Source: Gammaproteobacteria bacterium
GTDB lineage: Bacteria > Pseudomonadota > Gammaproteobacteria > Steroidobacterales > Steroidobacteraceae
Assembly (NCBI GenBank): GCA_016874235.1
Contig: VGUJ01000002.1
Location: 1 to 64,000 of the forward strand
DNA length: 64,000 nt
Reading direction: 5' to 3'
The first letter of the stretch is position 1. Every line of letters begins with the position of its first letter. Under the pieces are notes generated by a model, which saw only the letters and a list, made by a program, of their open reading frames with translations, was not told where the DNA came from and did no database searches. Shown piece after piece: positions 37,279-45,637 of this stretch. Position numbers and translations under genes: made by a program.

Positions 37279-38135
37279 AGACGGGTGCAGCGCTTGTTGT
37301 CGATCAGACGGGCTTTGCCGAGACGCGCCGAGCACAACACGATGAGATCGCTTTCTGAGATACCCGGTTTACGAAGGGTGTGAACGCTCGCCACCGTAAA
37401 GTAATCGACCGTGAATCCATCCTCTCGCAGGGCGGCCCGCGACTTCGACTCGAGCTGCATGATCTCTGACAGCGACCCCGCACCCATCTCGATCGCTTCG
37501 GCCACCTTACACAGCTCTTCGTAGATACGCGGCGCGAGTGGACGCTCGTCTTCGGTGAGGTATTGATTGCGCGAACTCATCGCAAGTCCGTCAGCCGTTC
37601 GAACCGAGGGAGCAGCCACGACGTTGATCGGCATCTTGAGCTCTTCGACCATCCGTCGAATGACGACGAGCTGCTGAAAATCTTTTTCGCCGAGCACGGC
37701 GACGTCCGGCTGCACGATGTTGAAGAGACGATTGGTCACGCTGACGAGCGCTTCGAAGTGACCCGGTCGAACGGCACCACAAAGGAGGTCGGTGTAACCC
37801 GGCACCTCGATGTGCACCGAGTTGAGCAATCCCTGCGGGTAGATCTCGTGCGGATCGGGTCGGTAGAGCAAATCGCAATTGACCGACTTGAGCAGCTGCT
37901 CGCCCCGCTCAGGCGTGCGCGGGTGATGGTCAAAATCGTCGTTTGGCCCGAACTGCATCGGACTCTCAAAGGCGCTGACGACGTAATGCCGGGTGACTTT
38001 TCGGGCCGGCCGACAAAGCCCCAAATGGCCATCGTGGAGATTGCCCATGGTCGGCACATAACCCACCTTACGGCCGGCCGTCCGCCACTCCTTGACCTTC
38101 TCCCGCACCTCGGCGATGGTCGTCGCTACCTGCAT
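37275..38135 (-). CDS. panC: Pantoate-beta-alanine ligase (divergent active-site loop)
   Basis: The 286-residue PanC joins pantoate and beta-alanine using ATP. It keeps VPTMGNLHDGHL (HxGH), GEKDFQQLVVIR and SSRNQYL. Two normally conserved segments differ. The FVNPxQF loop reads FESPMQF, replacing an Asn that lines the pantoate/ATP site in characterised PanC. The RPGHFxGVxTVV segment reads RPGHFEALVSVT. The frame is intact and the length normal. No panB is adjacent; a deoxynucleoside kinase gene lies upstream where panB often sits. Activity is likely but less certain than family membership. Confidence 0.9.
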   Translation of the reverse strand: MQVATTIAEVREKVKEWRTAGRKVGYVPTMGNLHDGHLGLCRPARKVTRHYVVSAFESPMQFGPNDDFDHHPRTPERGEQLLKSVNCDLLYRPDPHEIYPQGLLNSVHIEVPGYTDLLCGAVRPGHFEALVSVTNRLFNIVQPDVAVLGEKDFQQLVVIRRMVEELKMPINVVAAPSVRTADGLAMSSRNQYLTEDERPLAPRIYEELCKVAEAIEMGAGSLSEIMQLESKSRAALREDGFTVDYFTVASVHTLRKPGISESDLIVLCSARLGKARLIDNKRCTRL

Positions 38136-38184
38136 ATTTATGGGATGTTAACCGAATTTCGGCCAAAGTGCGGCCGAATAAGGG

Positions 38185-38841
38185 TCAAATGACCGCGTGC
38201 CGAAGCGGGTTGAAGTAAAGCTTGCCCCGCTTCATGCGCCGAACGGCGCCCAGCAGCTCTTCGTAGTCGGCATCGTTGGCGGTCGGGTCGATGGCAGCCG
38301 CATTCACGATCAGCAGCGGAGCCGCCTCATAGTCGTGAAAAAATCGGGCGTAGGCCTCATTGAGCCGCTCGAGGTAGGCCCGCTCGATCAGCTGTTCAGC
38401 CTTGATGCCCCGACGACTGATGCGCTGCAGCAGTACATCCACCGGCGCCTGCAAAAAAATCACCAGGTCGGGCTTCGGAGGGTCGATCACCACCCGCGAA
38501 TAGATTTGATCGTAGAGCCCAAACTCGGCTTCATCGAGCGTCACTCTCGCAAACAATCGGTCTTTCTCGAGCAGGTAGTCCGAGACCCGAATCGTCGAGA
38601 AGAGATCGTCCTGCCGAAACGCAGCGAGTTGCTGAACGCGCTGAAAAAGAAAATGCAGCTGAGCGGGCAAGGCCGCGCCCACCGGGTCTCGGTAAAAACG
38701 TTCAAGAAAAGGATTCGACTCTGCCTGCTCGAGAATGAGATCGGCCGAGAGTGTTTCGGCGAGTCGTCGCGCAAGCGAGGTTTTGCCGACGCCGATCGGG
38801 CCTTCGATGACGATGTAACGTTGGGGAACCGGTTCCGTCAT
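38185..38841 (-). CDS. Deoxynucleoside kinase (dNK/dGK family)
   Basis: This 218-residue P-loop kinase has Walker A EGPIGVGKTSLARRL near residues 13-27. The ERFYRD and FLFQRVQQL segments and RVSDYLLEKDRLFARVTL follow, with the lid-like LLQRISRRGIKAEQ near 140. The family phosphorylates deoxynucleosides for salvage. Its position directly after folK is common in Gammaproteobacteria, where it is often linked to the pan genes. Specificity (dG, dA, dC) cannot be read from the sequence. Confidence 0.88.
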   Translation of the reverse strand: MTEPVPQRYIVIEGPIGVGKTSLARRLAETLSADLILEQAESNPFLERFYRDPVGAALPAQLHFLFQRVQQLAAFRQDDLFSTIRVSDYLLEKDRLFARVTLDEAEFGLYDQIYSRVVIDPPKPDLVIFLQAPVDVLLQRISRRGIKAEQLIERAYLERLNEAYARFFHDYEAAPLLIVNAAAIDPTANDADYEELLGAVRRMKRGKLYFNPLRHAVI

Positions 38842-38843
38842 GT

Positions 38844-39344
38844 TCAGTCGAGTCGCTCGATGCCTCGATCGGCCACTCGGGCCGCAAGCTCGGCCGCCCT
38901 GCCCATCATCGGGATCAGTAACTGCGGCGCGATGTCCCGAAGAGGATACAGAACGAAATCACGCTCCGGAATCCCGGGATGAGGCAGCGTCAGTTCATCA
39001 GTCGCGAGGATCGTGTCGCCGAACGTCAGCAGATCGAGGTCGATTTCTCTGGGACCCCACCGCGCACGCCCCTCAGCACGCCCGAGTTGGCGCTCGAGCG
39101 TTCGAAGTGCACGAAGGAAATCCAAGGGTGGGTGCCGCGTAATCACACCCGCTACGGCGTTGATGAACGCACCCTGCTCAACCGGCCCGAAGGGTACGGT
39201 ACGGTAATGTGGGGATGTGGCGATGACCCGAGTGTCCGAGAATGAGCCGAGCGCCTCGATGGCGCGGCGAATGACACCCCGTGAGTCGCCGAGGTTGCTG
39301 CCGAGACCCACGTAGGCGGGCTGCCACAGAACGGGCTGCGACAT
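38844..39344 (-). CDS. folK: FolK, hydroxymethyldihydropterin pyrophosphokinase
   Basis: The 166-residue enzyme transfers pyrophosphate to 6-hydroxymethyl-7,8-dihydropterin in folate synthesis. Landmarks are AYVGLGSNLGDSRG near the N-terminus, SPHYRTVPFGPVEQGAFINAV, RARWGPREIDLDLL near residue 93 and LPHPGIPERDFVLYPL. The ATG at 39344 is used; a GTG directly before it is also possible. It is 14 bp after pcnB and 2 bp before the kinase gene. Confidence 0.96.
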   Translation of the reverse strand: MSQPVLWQPAYVGLGSNLGDSRGVIRRAIEALGSFSDTRVIATSPHYRTVPFGPVEQGAFINAVAGVITRHPPLDFLRALRTLERQLGRAEGRARWGPREIDLDLLTFGDTILATDELTLPHPGIPERDFVLYPLRDIAPQLLIPMMGRAAELAARVADRGIERLD

Positions 39345-39358
39345 CACCGTCCCGACGC

Positions 39359-40870
39359 TCAGCCGCCGCCCGGTCCGCCGCCGCCACGCCCTCGACGACG
39401 ACCCCCACGGCGGCGTCGACTGTTGCGTCCGCCTGAGGAAGCGCGTCCCTCCCCGCCGCCCGTCCGCCCGATCGCTTCGCTCATCGTGGCGCGTTGCTCA
39501 GGGCTTGCAGTCTGCAACCTCGTCCACCACTCGACGACGGCCTTGTCTGCCATGCCGAACTCGGCGCGAAGTTGCAGTAAATCGAAGGCCGCGCGAAATC
39601 TTGGATGCTCGAGTGTGCGCAGCGCACGACGCCCTTTCGGCACCTCGAGGCGCGGCTGTAAGGCGAACATATCGCGCATCCCGAGAATGAAACGCCGGTG
39701 TACGGCGACTCGCGAATAGATGTCACGCACAGCAACATCCACTGCATCGAGAATGGTCGAGATCTCATGCCACTCGGCCTTCGGCCGTTTCTCGATGGCG
39801 AGTCCGATCGGTCCGTAAAGCAGCAGCGCGAAAAGAAATGACGGGGTCACCGGGCGATCGGCGCGAACACGCGCGTCGGTGTTGATCAAACCCTGAATCA
39901 GCATGCGTTCGGGCGCGCTTCCCGGGTGCTTGCGTGCGAATGCCGCCACGCCCGGGAGTAACTCGTCGAGCAATCCTCGCTCGAGCAGTACTCGATAACT
40001 CTCGGCGCCGTGACCCGTGAGGAATAATTTGAGTGTTTCGTCGAACAGACGCGCCGGCGGAACCCCTGCCAACAATCCGCTCAAATTCGCGATGGGCTCG
40101 GCAGTGGCGGGCTCGATCTCAAAACCAAGCTTGGCTTGAAAACGCGCGGCACGCAGCATGCGCACGGGGTCTTCGCGATAACGCGTCTCGGGATCACCGA
40201 TGAGGCGCAGACGACGAGCTTTGACGTCCTCGAAGCCTTGGCAGTAATCCCAAACCGAGAAATCGGCGATGTTGTAGTAGAGGGCGTTACAGGTGAAGTC
40301 GCGGCGCCAGATGTCATCGTCGATGGTGCCGTAGGCGTTATCGCGAAGAATGCGACCACTCTGATCGACGACACGCTCGAGTGACTCGTCGAAATCGTGA
40401 ACGTCACGCGAGTCTTCGACCTCGATCGCCTCCTCGGCTTCGAGCGGCGCATCATCGAGCGATGCGTCTTCAAGCGAACCATCCTCTAGCGTGACATCCT
40501 CGGGCGGCAGCTCATCACCCTGGGGTGGTGCACCCGAGGCACGAAACGTCGCCACCTCAATGACCTCGCGGCCAAAGAAAACATGCGCGAGACGAAACCG
40601 ACGTCCGACGAGACGGCAGTTTCTGAAGAGGCGTTTGACCTGCTCAGGCAAGGCGTTGGTCGCGACGTCGAAATCCTTGGGCTCGAGTCCGAGCGTGAGG
40701 TCGCGTACACAACCTCCGACGAGATAAGCCTCGAACCCAGCTTCTCGGAGACGATAGAGAACGCGAAGCGCCTCGGGGGCAATCTTCGAGCGCGAAATCG
40801 GATGCGAGTCGCGCGGGATGATACGAGCCAGGCGGGGAACGGCCTCAGACGAGGCGTGTGGGGAATTCAA
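39359..40870 (-). CDS. pcnB: PcnB, poly(A) polymerase I, with acidic insert
   Basis: The roughly 503-residue class II nucleotidyltransferase adds poly(A) tails to RNA. Landmarks are IIPRDSHPIS, LVGGCVRDLTLGLEPKDFDVATNA with the catalytic DFD, RNCRLVGRRFRLAHV and YREDPVRMLRAARFQAKLGF, with a basic, Gly/Arg-rich tail. Between the first sheet strands there is an acidic insert (about residues 115-166, with repeats such as LEDGSLEDASLDDAPLE) that E. coli PcnB lacks. No ATG lies before the conserved core, so TTG 40870 is the likeliest start; the frame upstream runs into tRNA-Glu. Confidence 0.92.
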   Translation of the reverse strand: MNSPHASSEAVPRLARIIPRDSHPISRSKIAPEALRVLYRLREAGFEAYLVGGCVRDLTLGLEPKDFDVATNALPEQVKRLFRNCRLVGRRFRLAHVFFGREVIEVATFRASGAPPQGDELPPEDVTLEDGSLEDASLDDAPLEAEEAIEVEDSRDVHDFDESLERVVDQSGRILRDNAYGTIDDDIWRRDFTCNALYYNIADFSVWDYCQGFEDVKARRLRLIGDPETRYREDPVRMLRAARFQAKLGFEIEPATAEPIANLSGLLAGVPPARLFDETLKLFLTGHGAESYRVLLERGLLDELLPGVAAFARKHPGSAPERMLIQGLINTDARVRADRPVTPSFLFALLLYGPIGLAIEKRPKAEWHEISTILDAVDVAVRDIYSRVAVHRRFILGMRDMFALQPRLEVPKGRRALRTLEHPRFRAAFDLLQLRAEFGMADKAVVEWWTRLQTASPEQRATMSEAIGRTGGGEGRASSGGRNSRRRRGGRRRGRGGGGPGGG

Positions 40871-40902
40871 TGCTGTGATGTCCGCTGAGAAAAACAGGCC
40901 GC

Positions 40903-40930
40903 TTGAGCAATTGGGGCGGGCGCCTATAAT
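40903..40930 (+). promoter_or_regulatory. tRNA-Glu promoter with GC-rich discriminator
   Basis: TTGAGC (40903-40908), a 16-bp spacer and a consensus TATAAT (40925-40930) are followed by ACCGCGCC, the GC-rich discriminator of stringently controlled stable-RNA promoters. The tRNA begins 33 bp after the -10, leaving a short 5' leader for RNase P to remove. Confidence 0.65.
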
Positions 40931-40963
40931 ACCGCGCCTTCCCGGCCTGTACTCCGGTACCCC

Positions 40964-41039
40964 GCTCCTTTCGTCTAGAGGCCCAGGACATAGCCCTCTC
41001 AAGGCTGTAACACGGGTTCGAATCCCGTAAGGAGCGCCA
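40964..41039 (+). tRNA. tRNA-Glu (anticodon CUC)
   Basis: A 76-nt tRNA has acceptor GCTCCTT (40964-40970) pairing with AAGGAGC (41029-41035), then G and encoded CCA. The stem TAGCC/GGCTG encloses loop CTCTCAA, giving anticodon CTC for GAG codons. This is the extra CUC isoacceptor often found in GC-rich genomes, not the common UUC type. It ends 7 bp before the LOG gene. Confidence 0.95.
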
Positions 41040-41046
41040 TCCGACC

Positions 41047-41814
41047 ATGGATCACAGTCGCCTCAAAGACATCCTCTCTAGCCCGAGCTATCGCCTTGCC
41101 GAAGACGATGGCGATTTCCTCGAGAGTGACCACGCGAGAGCCGTTCGGCTCGCCCTCGAGTTCGACCGCGCCGACACCTATTTACGCGCCTACGGTATCG
41201 AGAGCACGGTCGTCGCGTTCGGCAGCGCACGCATCCCCTCGCCAGAGACTCCCGGCGCAACGCTCGAGCAACGGCATTTTTACGAAGAGGCGCGTCGCTT
41301 CGGTTACGAGATCAGTCGTGGCGCCACGCACACGCCGGGCTGCCATCGACTGGTCGTGGCCACGGGCGGCGGGCCTGGCCTCATGGAGGCGGCGAATCGT
41401 GGCGCGAGTGAAGCCGGAGCACCGACCATCGGGTTCAACATCCGCCTGCCTCACGAACAGTTTCCGAACCCCTACATCACACCCGGCCTCGCATTTCAGT
41501 TTCGTTATTTTGCACTACGCAAGATGCATTTCATGTTCAGGGCGCGCGCACTCGTCGCACTACCCGGCGGATTCGGCACGCTCGATGAAGTCTATGAAGC
41601 GCTCAATTTGGTGGCGACGCGGACGATCTCTCCGATTCCGATCGTACTGGTGGGACGAAAATATTGGGACTCGGTGTTACCGCTCGATGCGTTAATTGCC
41701 GACGGATATGTTGCACCCGAAGATCGCCAGCTCGTTCATTACACCGAGTCGGGTGCCGACGCCGCGCAGTATGTGCTTGCGCACTGCGGCTGCGCCGACG
41801 AACCGACGACTTAA
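41047..41814 (+). CDS. LOG-family protein (lysine decarboxylase-like nucleotide phosphoribohydrolase)
   Basis: The 255-residue protein has a Rossmann core with VVAFGSARIP, the ATGGGPGLMEAANRGASEAG segment and the LOG signature PGGFGTLDE near residues 174-182. Family members release bases from nucleoside 5'-monophosphates and are often misnamed lysine decarboxylases. It belongs to the longer bacterial group with an N-terminal helical extension. It starts 7 bp after tRNA-Glu and may be read through from its promoter. It is convergent with the SDR gene (1 bp gap). Confidence 0.88.
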   Translation: MDHSRLKDILSSPSYRLAEDDGDFLESDHARAVRLALEFDRADTYLRAYGIESTVVAFGSARIPSPETPGATLEQRHFYEEARRFGYEISRGATHTPGCHRLVVATGGGPGLMEAANRGASEAGAPTIGFNIRLPHEQFPNPYITPGLAFQFRYFALRKMHFMFRARALVALPGGFGTLDEVYEALNLVATRTISPIPIVLVGRKYWDSVLPLDALIADGYVAPEDRQLVHYTESGADAAQYVLAHCGCADEPTT

Positions 41815-41815
41815 G

Positions 41816-42598
41816 TCAGCGCGGTGCCATTCGAATGGCACCGTCGAGCCGCACGCAGGCACCATTGAGATAGCCGATCTCGATCATCGAAACCGCGAGC
41901 GCGGCATATTCCTCGGGTAAACCGAGCCGCTTGGGGTGCGGTACGGTCGCCGCCAACGCGTCGGTGACTTTCGCCGGCAAGCCCGCGAGCAGCGGCGTCG
42001 CAAAGATTCCCGGCAGAATCGTGTTCACGCGAATGGCCTCGTTCATGAGGTCGCGCGCGATCGGCAAGGTCATCCCCGAAATCGCTGCCTTCGACGCCGA
42101 GTATGCCGCCTGACCGATCTGACCATCTTCGGCCGCGACCGATGACGTGTTGATGATTGCCCCGCGATCACCCTCGGGTAGCACGGGCAGCGCAAGCATC
42201 CCCGCTGCGGACTTGGCGATGCAGCGAAACGTACCGATCAAATTGATTTGGATCGCACGCTCGAAGTCGGCCATCGGGAAGTGTCGTGCCTCACCGCTCT
42301 CGCGATCACGAAACGCCGTCTTGAAGCCATTGGCGATGCCGGCGCAGTTTACGAGGATGCGCTCCTGGCCGTGAGCCGCCCGAGCTTTTGCAAAACCCTC
42401 ATCGACGCTCAGGTCATTCGTCACGTCGACTTTGCAAAAGAGACCTTTGATACCGCGCGCGACCGTCTCACCGCGCTCGACCGACAGATCGAAGATGGCA
42501 ACGCGAACACCGCGTGCGGCGAGCGCACGCGCCGTCGCCTCACCCAAGCCGGAGGCGGCGCCCGTCACGACGGCAGAGAGGGAAGAGTCGAGTTTCAT
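41816..42598 (-). CDS. SDR dehydrogenase, 3-hydroxyacyl-CoA dehydrogenase (HSD10)-like
   Basis: The 260-residue short-chain dehydrogenase has the NAD motif TGAASGLGEATARAL near residue 12, the LVNCAGIAN strand, catalytic serine in INTSSVAAEDG and YSASKAA (Tyr-x3-Lys), and LPGIFATPLL. The D in AIFDLS after strand 2 favours NAD. The insertion around the RDRESGEARHFP region resembles type II 3-hydroxyacyl-CoA dehydrogenases. It follows the acyl-CoA dehydrogenase by 18 bp, so the pair could catalyse successive beta-oxidation-type steps. Substrate unknown. Confidence 0.87.
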   Translation of the reverse strand: MKLDSSLSAVVTGAASGLGEATARALAARGVRVAIFDLSVERGETVARGIKGLFCKVDVTNDLSVDEGFAKARAAHGQERILVNCAGIANGFKTAFRDRESGEARHFPMADFERAIQINLIGTFRCIAKSAAGMLALPVLPEGDRGAIINTSSVAAEDGQIGQAAYSASKAAISGMTLPIARDLMNEAIRVNTILPGIFATPLLAGLPAKVTDALAATVPHPKRLGLPEEYAALAVSMIEIGYLNGACVRLDGAIRMAPR

Positions 42599-42616
42599 GT
42601 TGGGCGAACCTTTGAA

Positions 42617-43780
42617 TCAGTACGAGCGCGGCAAGCCAAGCTCGTGCTCGGCGATGTAAGACAGGATGAGATTCGTCGAGATCGGCGCCACCTGATACAG
42701 CCTCGTCTCGCGAAACTTTCGCTCGACATCGTACTCGGCTGCAAACCCGAACCCACCATGGGTCTGCAAACAAGCGTTACCCGCTTCCCAAGAGGCCTTG
42801 GCTGCGAGGTACTTGGCCATATTGGCCTCGGCACCACAGGGCTGTTTGGCATCGTAGAGCTCACAAGCCTTGAATCGCATGAGGCTCGCGGCCTCGGTCT
42901 CGATATAACTCTCGGCGATCGGAAACTGCACGCCCTGGTTCTTGCCGATCGGTCGATCGAACACGACGCGCTCATTGGCGTACTTCGTCGCACGTTCGAC
43001 GAACCAGTAGGCATCGCCGATGCACTCGGCAGCGATGAGTACTCGCTCGGCGTTGAGCCCGTCGAGGATGTATTTGAAGCCCTTACCCTCCTCGCCGATG
43101 AGATGACTCGTCGGGATCTCGAGATGGTCGAAGAAGAGTTCATTGGTCTCGTGATTGACCATGTTCGGGATGGGCCGTAGCGACATCCCCTTGCCGAGGG
43201 CCTCTCGAACATCAACGAGGAACACCGAGAGTCCCTCGGACTTGCGCTGTACCTCGGCCAGCGGCGTGGTGCGCGCGAGCAGCACGATGAGATCGGAGTG
43301 CTGCACTCGCGAGATCCATACCTTCTGCCCATTGATGACGTAGCGGTCGCCTTTGCGGACGGCCGTCGTCTTGAGCCGCGTGGTGTCGGTGCCCGTCGTC
43401 GGCTCGGTGACCGCCATCGACTGCATGCGAAGTTCGCCCGCGGCAATCTTCGGCAAGAACTCGCGACGCTGCGCCTCGCTGCCATGACGGACGAGCACGT
43501 TCATGACGTACATCTGCCCATGACACGCACCCGAGTTACCCCCCGAGCGATTGATTTCTTCCATGATCACCGAAGCCTCGGCAAGCGAGAGGCCCGATCC
43601 GCCGTACTCTTGCGGAATGAGCGCTGCGAGCCAGCCCGCTTCGGTCAATGCGTCGACGAACTCGACGGGATAACCGCGCTCGGCATCGACCTTGCGAAAG
43701 TACTCATCCGGAAATTGCGCACAGAGCGCGCGCACCGCGGAGCGGATTTCGGCAAAAGGATCGTTAGCTGACTTCGACAT
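42617..43780 (-). CDS. Acyl-CoA dehydrogenase
   Basis: The 387-residue flavoenzyme has the ACAD N-terminal helical domain (IPQEYGGSGLSLAEASVIMEE), the FAD-contact segments MAVTEPTTGTD and GQKVWISRVQHSD, and QTHGGFGFA near the C-terminus. The usual C-terminal YEGT catalytic Glu position reads VAPIST. The likely base is instead the Glu in LNAERV of helix G, as in isovaleryl- and long-chain-type enzymes. It starts only 3 bp after the cysNC stop, so it is almost certainly co-transcribed with the sulfate-activation genes. Substrate unknown. Confidence 0.9.
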   Translation of the reverse strand: MSKSANDPFAEIRSAVRALCAQFPDEYFRKVDAERGYPVEFVDALTEAGWLAALIPQEYGGSGLSLAEASVIMEEINRSGGNSGACHGQMYVMNVLVRHGSEAQRREFLPKIAAGELRMQSMAVTEPTTGTDTTRLKTTAVRKGDRYVINGQKVWISRVQHSDLIVLLARTTPLAEVQRKSEGLSVFLVDVREALGKGMSLRPIPNMVNHETNELFFDHLEIPTSHLIGEEGKGFKYILDGLNAERVLIAAECIGDAYWFVERATKYANERVVFDRPIGKNQGVQFPIAESYIETEAASLMRFKACELYDAKQPCGAEANMAKYLAAKASWEAGNACLQTHGGFGFAAEYDVERKFRETRLYQVAPISTNLILSYIAEHELGLPRSY

Positions 43781-43783
43781 GGA

Positions 43784-45637
43784 TCATCCCCCTGCCGCAA
43801 GGATACCGCGTGCCTCGAGCAAGGCGAGCACCCGCTCGGCGGCCTCGTCCGCCGTGCAATCGACCGTGTTGATTCGCAGCTCGGGGGACTGCGGCGCCTC
43901 ATAGGGCGCGTCGATGCCGGTGAAGTTTTTGAGTTCTCCTCGGCGTACCTTGCGGTAGAGCCCCTTGGCATCCCTCGCCTCGGCGACCTCGAGCGGCGTG
44001 TCGACATACACTTCGATGAACTCTCCCTCTTCGAGCAGCTGCCGCGCCATGTCGCGCTCGGCTCGATACGGAGAAATGAACGCCGTCAGCACGATGAGAC
44101 CCGAGTCGACCAGGAGCTTGGCGACCTCGGCGATACGGCGAATATTCTCGACGCGATCGGCAGCCGTGAATCCGAGGTCTCTGTTGAGACCGTGACGGAC
44201 GTTATCGCCGTCGAGCAGATAACTGTGACATCCCCTAGCGAGCAACCTCTGCTCGAGCGCATTGGCGATGGTGGATTTGCCTGATCCCGATAACCCCGTG
44301 AACCACACCACGACGGGCTTTTGTCGCTTGAGCGCCGCGCGCGTCGCTTTATCAACGCTCACCACCTGTCGATGAATGTTTCGAGAGCGACGCAAGGCGA
44401 ATCGGATCATGCCCGCCCCAACCGTCGCGTGACTCAGGCGATCGATCACGACGAATCCACCCATCGCTCGATCGAGCTCATAGGGCTCAAACGCCACGGG
44501 CTGATCGAGCGCTACGTTACAGGTTCCGATTTCATTGAGCTCGAGCTGTCGCGCTGCGAGCAACTCGAGCGTGTTCACGTTGACCTTATGCTTGGGCGTA
44601 GAGAACACGGCACCCATCGTTCGCGCGCCGATCTTGAGCAGATAAGACCGGCCAGACAGCATCGGCTCGTCACCGAGCCAAACTAGCGTCGTTTCAAACT
44701 GATCAGCGATCTCGGCGGGGTCGGTTGCGGCGCTGATGACGTCGCCTCGCATCACATCAACGTCATCGGTCAGCGTAACCGTGATCGACCGCCCTGCCGC
44801 CGCCTCGACGAGATCGCCGTCAGCAGTCACGATGCGCGCGATCTGAGTTTGACGACCCGAGGGCTGGATCCGAACCCGATCACCGACACGCAGCACACCG
44901 CTCGTGACCAGACCACTGTAGCCACGAAAATCAGGCGATGGCCGATTGACCCACTGCACGGGCAGTCGCAGAGATCGATCGATTTGTTGCGACACCTCGA
45001 TCTCGACGGTCTCGAGATGACTCAGGAGTGTCGGACCGCGATACCACCGCATCCGCGCGCCATGGGTGACGACGTTGTCACCGCCAAGCGCCGAGATCGG
45101 AATGGCGATGATCTCGGTCAACCCGATACGCTGCGCGAACTCGCGGTAGTCGGCAACGATGCGATCGAAGTCATCTTGCGAGTAGTCGACGAGGTCCATC
45201 TTGTTGACGGCCAACACGACGCGTCGGATACCCATCAAAGAAACCAGATAGGAATGACGGCGGGTTTGCGTGAGCACGCCTTTACGCGCATCGACGAGAA
45301 TCAACGCGAGCTCGGCCGTGGAGGCGCCGGTCACCATGTTGCGCGTGTACTGCTCGTGCCCAGGCGTGTCGGCCACGATGAACTTCCGCCGCGGCGTACT
45401 GAAAAACCGGTAAGCCACGTCGATCGTGATGCCTTGTTCGCGCTCTGCCGAGAGCCCATCGACGAGCAGTGCGAAGTCGATGGCCTCGCCTTGCGTCCCC
45501 CACTTTTTGCTGTCGGCTTCGAGTGCAGCGAGTTGATCGTCGAGCACCTGACGAGACTCGTAGAGTAAACGACCGATCAGCGTGCTCTTGCCATCATCGA
45601 CGCTGCCGCAGGTAATGAAGCGCAGAAGATCGGACAT
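43784..45637 (-). CDS. cysNC: CysNC, ATP sulfurylase GTPase subunit fused to APS kinase
   Basis: The 617-residue bifunctional protein has an N-terminal EF-Tu-like GTPase ([54 protein letters not shown]) with beta-barrel domains. The APS kinase domain begins near residue 440 ([33 protein letters not shown]). CysN drives APS synthesis by CysD; the kinase makes PAPS. Both catalytic parts appear complete. Its ATG overlaps the cysD TGA by one base, and the acyl-CoA dehydrogenase follows 3 bp after it. Confidence 0.97.
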   Translation of the reverse strand: MSDLLRFITCGSVDDGKSTLIGRLLYESRQVLDDQLAALEADSKKWGTQGEAIDFALLVDGLSAEREQGITIDVAYRFFSTPRRKFIVADTPGHEQYTRNMVTGASTAELALILVDARKGVLTQTRRHSYLVSLMGIRRVVLAVNKMDLVDYSQDDFDRIVADYREFAQRIGLTEIIAIPISALGGDNVVTHGARMRWYRGPTLLSHLETVEIEVSQQIDRSLRLPVQWVNRPSPDFRGYSGLVTSGVLRVGDRVRIQPSGRQTQIARIVTADGDLVEAAAGRSITVTLTDDVDVMRGDVISAATDPAEIADQFETTLVWLGDEPMLSGRSYLLKIGARTMGAVFSTPKHKVNVNTLELLAARQLELNEIGTCNVALDQPVAFEPYELDRAMGGFVVIDRLSHATVGAGMIRFALRRSRNIHRQVVSVDKATRAALKRQKPVVVWFTGLSGSGKSTIANALEQRLLARGCHSYLLDGDNVRHGLNRDLGFTAADRVENIRRIAEVAKLLVDSGLIVLTAFISPYRAERDMARQLLEEGEFIEVYVDTPLEVAEARDAKGLYRKVRRGELKNFTGIDAPYEAPQSPELRINTVDCTADEAAERVLALLEARGILAAGG

